Shown here one piece after another: positions 43,031-43,983 of a DNA stretch of 43,983 bases. Location of the stretch: positions 1 to 43,983 of the forward strand of contig CAJTJP010000026.1 of the NCBI GenBank assembly GCA_910576855.1. Reading direction: 5' to 3'. A model generated the notes under the pieces. It was given only the letters and a program-made list of their open reading frames with translations, made no database searches and was not told the origin of the DNA. Numbering within the stretch: the first letter of the stretch is position 1; every line of letters starts with the position of its first letter. Position numbers and translations under genes: made by a program. Origin of the DNA: Erysipelotrichales bacterium (GTDB lineage Bacteria > Bacillota_I > Bacilli_A > Erysipelotrichales > Erysipelotrichaceae).

Positions 43031-43712
43031 GGTGGATATACCCACCCTTCTGAATATCAGCTACGATATATCCTTCCTCTAACGCAATCGTACGTTTTTT
43101 ATTCATATCAACCAAGTTGGAATCATGCGTAACCATTAAAATCGTTGTATTTTCCTCCTGATTGATCTTTTCAAGCAATTCCATAATTTCCTGACTTTTT
43201 TCAGGGTCAAGATTTCCTGTCGGCTCATCCGCAATCAGAACACGCGGACTGTTGGCGATAGCACGTCCGATTGTCGCACGCTGCTGCTGACCTCCGGAAA
43301 GCTCACGCGGAAAAGATTTCGCCTTATCCTCTAAAGAGACAAGCTCCAGTATTTCGCGCACACGGCGGCGAATCGTGACCTTATCAAGGCCGATGACCTG
43401 AAGCGCAAATGCGATATTCTCGAATACGGTCAACTCAGGCAACAAACGGAAATCCTGAAATACGACGCCGATATTACGGCGATACAAAGGAACCTTAGAG
43501 TGACGAAGCTTGCCCACATCCGTTCCGGCAACGACAACACGGCCGCTTGAGGGAATCAGTTCTCCGTCCAACAGCTTAATCAGCGTCGACTTTCCGCTTC
43601 CTGTAGGGCCGATAATATATACAAACTCGCCCTCTTCAATATATAAGTTTACATCACGTAATGCGTGAACACCGTTTTTAAATGATTTTGATACGTTTTC
43701 CAGTAAGATCAC
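43023..43712 (-). CDS. ftsE: Cell-division ATPase FtsE
   Basis: 229 residues. The start codon is GTG at 43712, backed by a strong GGAGGGG. Walker A is GPTGSGKSTLI, the Q-loop VVFQDFRLLPELTVFENIAFAL, the signature ELSGGQQQRATIGRAI and Walker B VLIADEPTGNLD, with switch H in MVTHDSNLV. It binds ATP on the cytoplasmic side of FtsX. The last 12 residues (QKGGYIHHD) overlap the ftsX start. First gene of the ftsE-ftsX-M23-ftsX cluster. Confidence 0.97.
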   Translation of the reverse strand: MILLENVSKSFKNGVHALRDVNLYIEEGEFVYIIGPTGSGKSTLIKLLDGELIPSSGRVVVAGTDVGKLRHSKVPLYRRNIGVVFQDFRLLPELTVFENIAFALQVIGLDKVTIRRRVREILELVSLEDKAKSFPRELSGGQQQRATIGRAIANSPRVLIADEPTGNLDPEKSQEIMELLEKINQEENTTILMVTHDSNLVDMNKKRTIALEEGYIVADIQKGGYIHHD

Positions 43713-43740
43713 GTATACCCCTCCTCGCTTGCTATTTATT

Positions 43741-43749
43741 ATTATAACA
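43741..43749 (-). promoter_or_regulatory. Extended -10 promoter of the ftsE cluster
   Basis: On the minus strand TGT-TATAAT lies 28 bases before the GTG start codon. The -35 region is poor. A mobile element begins within about 150 bases upstream. Confidence 0.6.
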
Positions 43750-43833
43750 TAGAAAGCAGTAAAAGTTTATGAAATTTCTCAGGTAATTTTACCCAATATG
43801 ATTCGAAAATGATAATGTCTTAATGTAACGAAA

Positions 43834-43861
43834 TTGATTTTGTCCTAAAGTATGTTATAAA
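43834..43861 (+). promoter_or_regulatory. Possible promoter of the transposase gene
   Basis: TTGATT (43834-43839), a 16-base spacer and TATAAA (43856-43861), 29 bases before the transposase ATG. Divergent from the ftsE promoter. Confidence 0.45.
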
Positions 43862-43865
43862 ATAA

Positions 43866-43887
43866 GACCTCATGAGAAAGAGAGGTC
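43866..43887 (+). promoter_or_regulatory. Hairpin covering the transposase ribosome site
   Basis: GACCTC (43866-43871) pairs perfectly with GAGGTC (43882-43887); the right arm is the ribosome site (GAGAGGTC, 3 bases before ATG). Such structures are known to keep transposase translation low. Confidence 0.5.
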
Positions 43888-43890
43888 ATT

Positions 43891-43983
43891 ATGAGAAAGG
43901 TTGATCTTAGAATGAATGAACAATTAAAGTATGATGTTATCAAAAAGCTTGTGGATTCTAATGGCAATAAGAAGAATGCTGCG
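43891..43983 (+). mobile_element. Start of a transposase gene, ISNCY-type, cut by the window edge
   Basis: 31 codons are visible, reading MRKVDLRMNEQLKYDVIK followed by KLVDSNGNKKNAA. The pattern 'MNExxKYxVIKxLVDxNGNKKxAA' is the helix-turn-helix start of ISNCY-family transposases common in Erysipelotrichaceae and Clostridia. The rest, including the DDE catalytic domain, lies outside the window. The left end of the element should lie between about 43760 and 43865, but the terminal repeat cannot be placed without the other end. Confidence 0.65.

Overview
The window looks like chromosomal DNA from a low-GC Gram-positive bacterium (Bacillota), most likely of the Erysipelotrichaceae / Clostridium innocuum-like group. 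This placement is inferred from gene content (cdaA-cdaR-glmM, CpsA-type LCP proteins, ftsEX with an extracellular M23 partner, Veg-like protein, LytTR/DUF3021 pair) and from strong AGGAGG-type ribosome sites. No rRNA or marker gene confirms it. Most genes are on the minus strand. No tRNA, rRNA, CRISPR array or prophage was seen. The right edge cuts into an insertion sequence.

Layout. 1-452 is non-coding apart from a terminator. 453-5744 (-) encodes a 1763-residue secreted, probably wall-attached adhesin-like protein with Ig/cadherin-like modules and a calcium-binding DxDGDGxPD repeat region. Next comes a GNAT acetyltransferase (-). Two tandem LytR-CpsA-Psr (LCP) genes (+) follow, each with its own promoter. 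10.6-13.8 kb (-) holds an unknown 410-residue protein, a lipoprotein and an alanyl-tRNA editing protein. A COG1092-type methyltransferase (+) and mgtE (-) follow. 16.4-19.9 kb (-) is a hydrolase-murF-ddl operon for the D-Ala-D-Ala end of the peptidoglycan precursor; its MurF carries a membrane domain where the usual N-terminal domain should be.

20.1-21.0 kb (-) is a LytTR regulator plus DUF3021 membrane protein pair, in which the LytTR gene is broken by a one-base frameshift. 21.3-23.3 kb (-) is a two-component system. 23.4-27.6 kb (-) is the cdaA-cdaR-glmM operon linking c-di-AMP synthesis to amino-sugar and wall synthesis. Then come a Cof-type HAD phosphatase (-), a tiny YjzC-like protein (+), an ASCH protein (+), a patch of apparently decayed reading frames, and a heterodimeric ABC exporter (-). 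These are followed by uracil-DNA glycosylase, a thioredoxin-like lipoprotein, and an asparaginase-cutC-ABC-F operon (all -). 38.3-39.5 kb (-) is a FUSC-like membrane protein fused to a HAD-like domain that seems to lack its nucleophile, divergent from a Veg-like gene (+).

39.8-43.7 kb (-) is an ftsE-ftsX-M23 peptidase-ftsX cluster. It has two FtsX paralogues around one coiled-coil LytM-type hydrolase.

The main theme is the cell envelope: precursor synthesis (GlmM, MurF, Ddl), c-di-AMP control of turgor and wall, hydrolase control (FtsEX/M23), polymer attachment (LCP proteins) and surface display. The best candidates for something not well described are the duplicated-FtsX cluster with its cysteine-containing peptidase, the membrane-anchored MurF, the diadenylate cyclase with a very long charged tail, and the FUSC-HAD fusion.
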